A stretch of 64,000 nucleotides of DNA from Sphingobacterium sp. (GTDB lineage: Bacteria; Bacteroidota; Bacteroidia; Sphingobacteriales; Sphingobacteriaceae), in assembly GCA_031277685.1 (NCBI GenBank), contig JAITLV010000166.1, positions 1 through 64,000 on the forward strand, in the 5' to 3' direction. The notes beneath the pieces were generated by a model. The model made no database searches and had not been told where the DNA came from. It saw only the letters and a program-made list of their open reading frames with translations. Positions 63,420-64,000 of the stretch are shown piece by piece (position 1 is the stretch's first letter; each line of letters starts with the position of its first letter). The translations under genes and the position numbers were made by a program.

Positions 63420-64000
63420 ATGAAAAAGTATAAATACCTCATTATTATGAAAATGATTATTATACTTCTTTTATTTACGCTGGGGCAACTTCAAGCTGGG
63501 AGTTTTGCCCAAACGGTAAATATCAAAAAGAAGAATAGTTCGATCGTCAATGTATTCCGTGAAATCAAAAAGCAGACCGGCTATACCGTGCTCTGTAAGT
63601 CGGAGGTTGTTAATAATACACCTGCTGTAACTGTTGATTTCAATCATGTTCCATTGGATCAGGCATTGACGGCGCTCCTTAGTCCACATGGATTGACTTA
63701 TTTTAAGGAGGGTAAATCAATTGTTGTTAAATCCGGAAGGGTAGATTTTGGGATAGATCACAACAATGCGAAAGATAATACGCCAACGCTGCAAAAGAGC
63801 ATTCATGGACAAGTGACAGACCAGCAAGGGAAAGCGCTTTCCGGTGTCAGTGTGACTGTGAAAGGGACGAAAACGACCGTAGGTACCGATCAAAATGGAA
63901 ATTATTCGATTGCAGCAAGCCGCGGCGCGACACTAGTTTTCAGTTTCTTGGGTTATGATCGCAAAGAAGTTGAAGTCGGCGGGGAAATGCTTAATGTAAG
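63420..64000 (+). CDS. SusC/RagA-family TonB-dependent receptor with STN domain, N-terminal part only
   Basis: The reading frame runs off the window end after 193 complete codons. It has a short pre-signal segment, then a signal peptide (MKMIIILLLFTLGQLQAGSFA), an STN domain (about 32-103: SIVNVFREIKKQTGYTVLCK, VPLDQALTALLSPHGLTYF) and the start of a carboxypeptidase-regulatory-like domain (about 126 on: IHGQVTDQQGKALSGVSVTV, FLGYDRKEVEV). With sigma and FecR directly upstream this is the receptor of a third signalling locus. The rest, and any SusD, lie outside the window. Confidence 0.93.
   Translation, partial: MKKYKYLIIMKMIIILLLFTLGQLQAGSFAQTVNIKKKNSSIVNVFREIKKQTGYTVLCKSEVVNNTPAVTVDFNHVPLDQALTALLSPHGLTYFKEGKSIVVKSGRVDFGIDHNNAKDNTPTLQKSIHGQVTDQQGKALSGVSVTVKGTKTTVGTDQNGNYSIAASRGATLVFSFLGYDRKEVEVGGEMLNV

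Overview
The window looks like chromosomal DNA of a Bacteroidota member, most likely family Sphingobacteriaceae and possibly Sphingobacterium. The evidence is several SusC/SusD outer-membrane pairs, ECF sigma/FecR anti-sigma pairs, AT-rich gaps with TTTG-N19-21-TAnnTTTG-like promoters, no Shine-Dalgarno sequences, and housekeeping genes of the Bacteroidota type. No rRNA or tRNA gene, transposase, phage module or CRISPR array was seen.

Left part (1-19.4 kb): two copies of one four-gene nutrient-import cassette in the same orientation. Each has a SusC/RagA TonB-dependent receptor with an STN signalling domain, a SusD/RagB lipoprotein, a HExxH zinc-metallohydrolase lipoprotein and a DUF4302 lipoprotein. 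The second copy is preceded by its own ECF sigma factor and FecR anti-sigma factor. The first begins at the window edge, so its regulators are out of view. The cassettes look suited to cutting and importing a peptide-like or otherwise hydrolysable substrate, but the substrate is unknown. Two orphan genes (a small membrane protein and a predicted barrel) lie between them.

19.4-23.1 kb is a loose, degenerate stretch: a membrane-anchored LytTR regulator broken by a stop codon, a small membrane protein, a long interrupted inverted repeat, a 244-aa protein of unknown function and a secreted NTF2-like protein. 23.4-28.5 kb holds a different SusC/SusD pair whose SusC has no STN domain but two carboxypeptidase-regulatory-like domains joined by a repeat-bearing linker.

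28.8-61.2 kb is mostly core genome: acs, a UbiA-like membrane protein, a 2-hydroxyacid dehydrogenase / FAD monooxygenase / rsmA run, pdxA, a tRNA-processing run (CCA-adding enzyme, a PRiA4_ORF3-fold protein, miaA), ilvE, a GH3-family protein beside lptB, recJ, an MBL hydrolase, a KhtTU-like antiporter pair, a SufT-like protein with a glycosyltransferase, a polyprenyl diphosphate synthase, an omega-amidase-type hydrolase, a MarR regulator, a GltS-like FMN protein, a DUF2520 protein, ccmF and a variant ccmE, an LpxR-like protein, a dicarboxylate/amino-acid symporter and mnmD.

The right end (61.3-64 kb) starts a third regulated SusC locus: ECF sigma, FecR, and a SusC cut by the window edge. Both visible FecR-to-SusC gaps contain a nested hairpin of similar build. 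The most notable items are the twin metallohydrolase cassettes with their conserved pre-signal leader, these hairpins, the two-domain SusC, and a CcmE carrying CxxxY instead of HxxxY.
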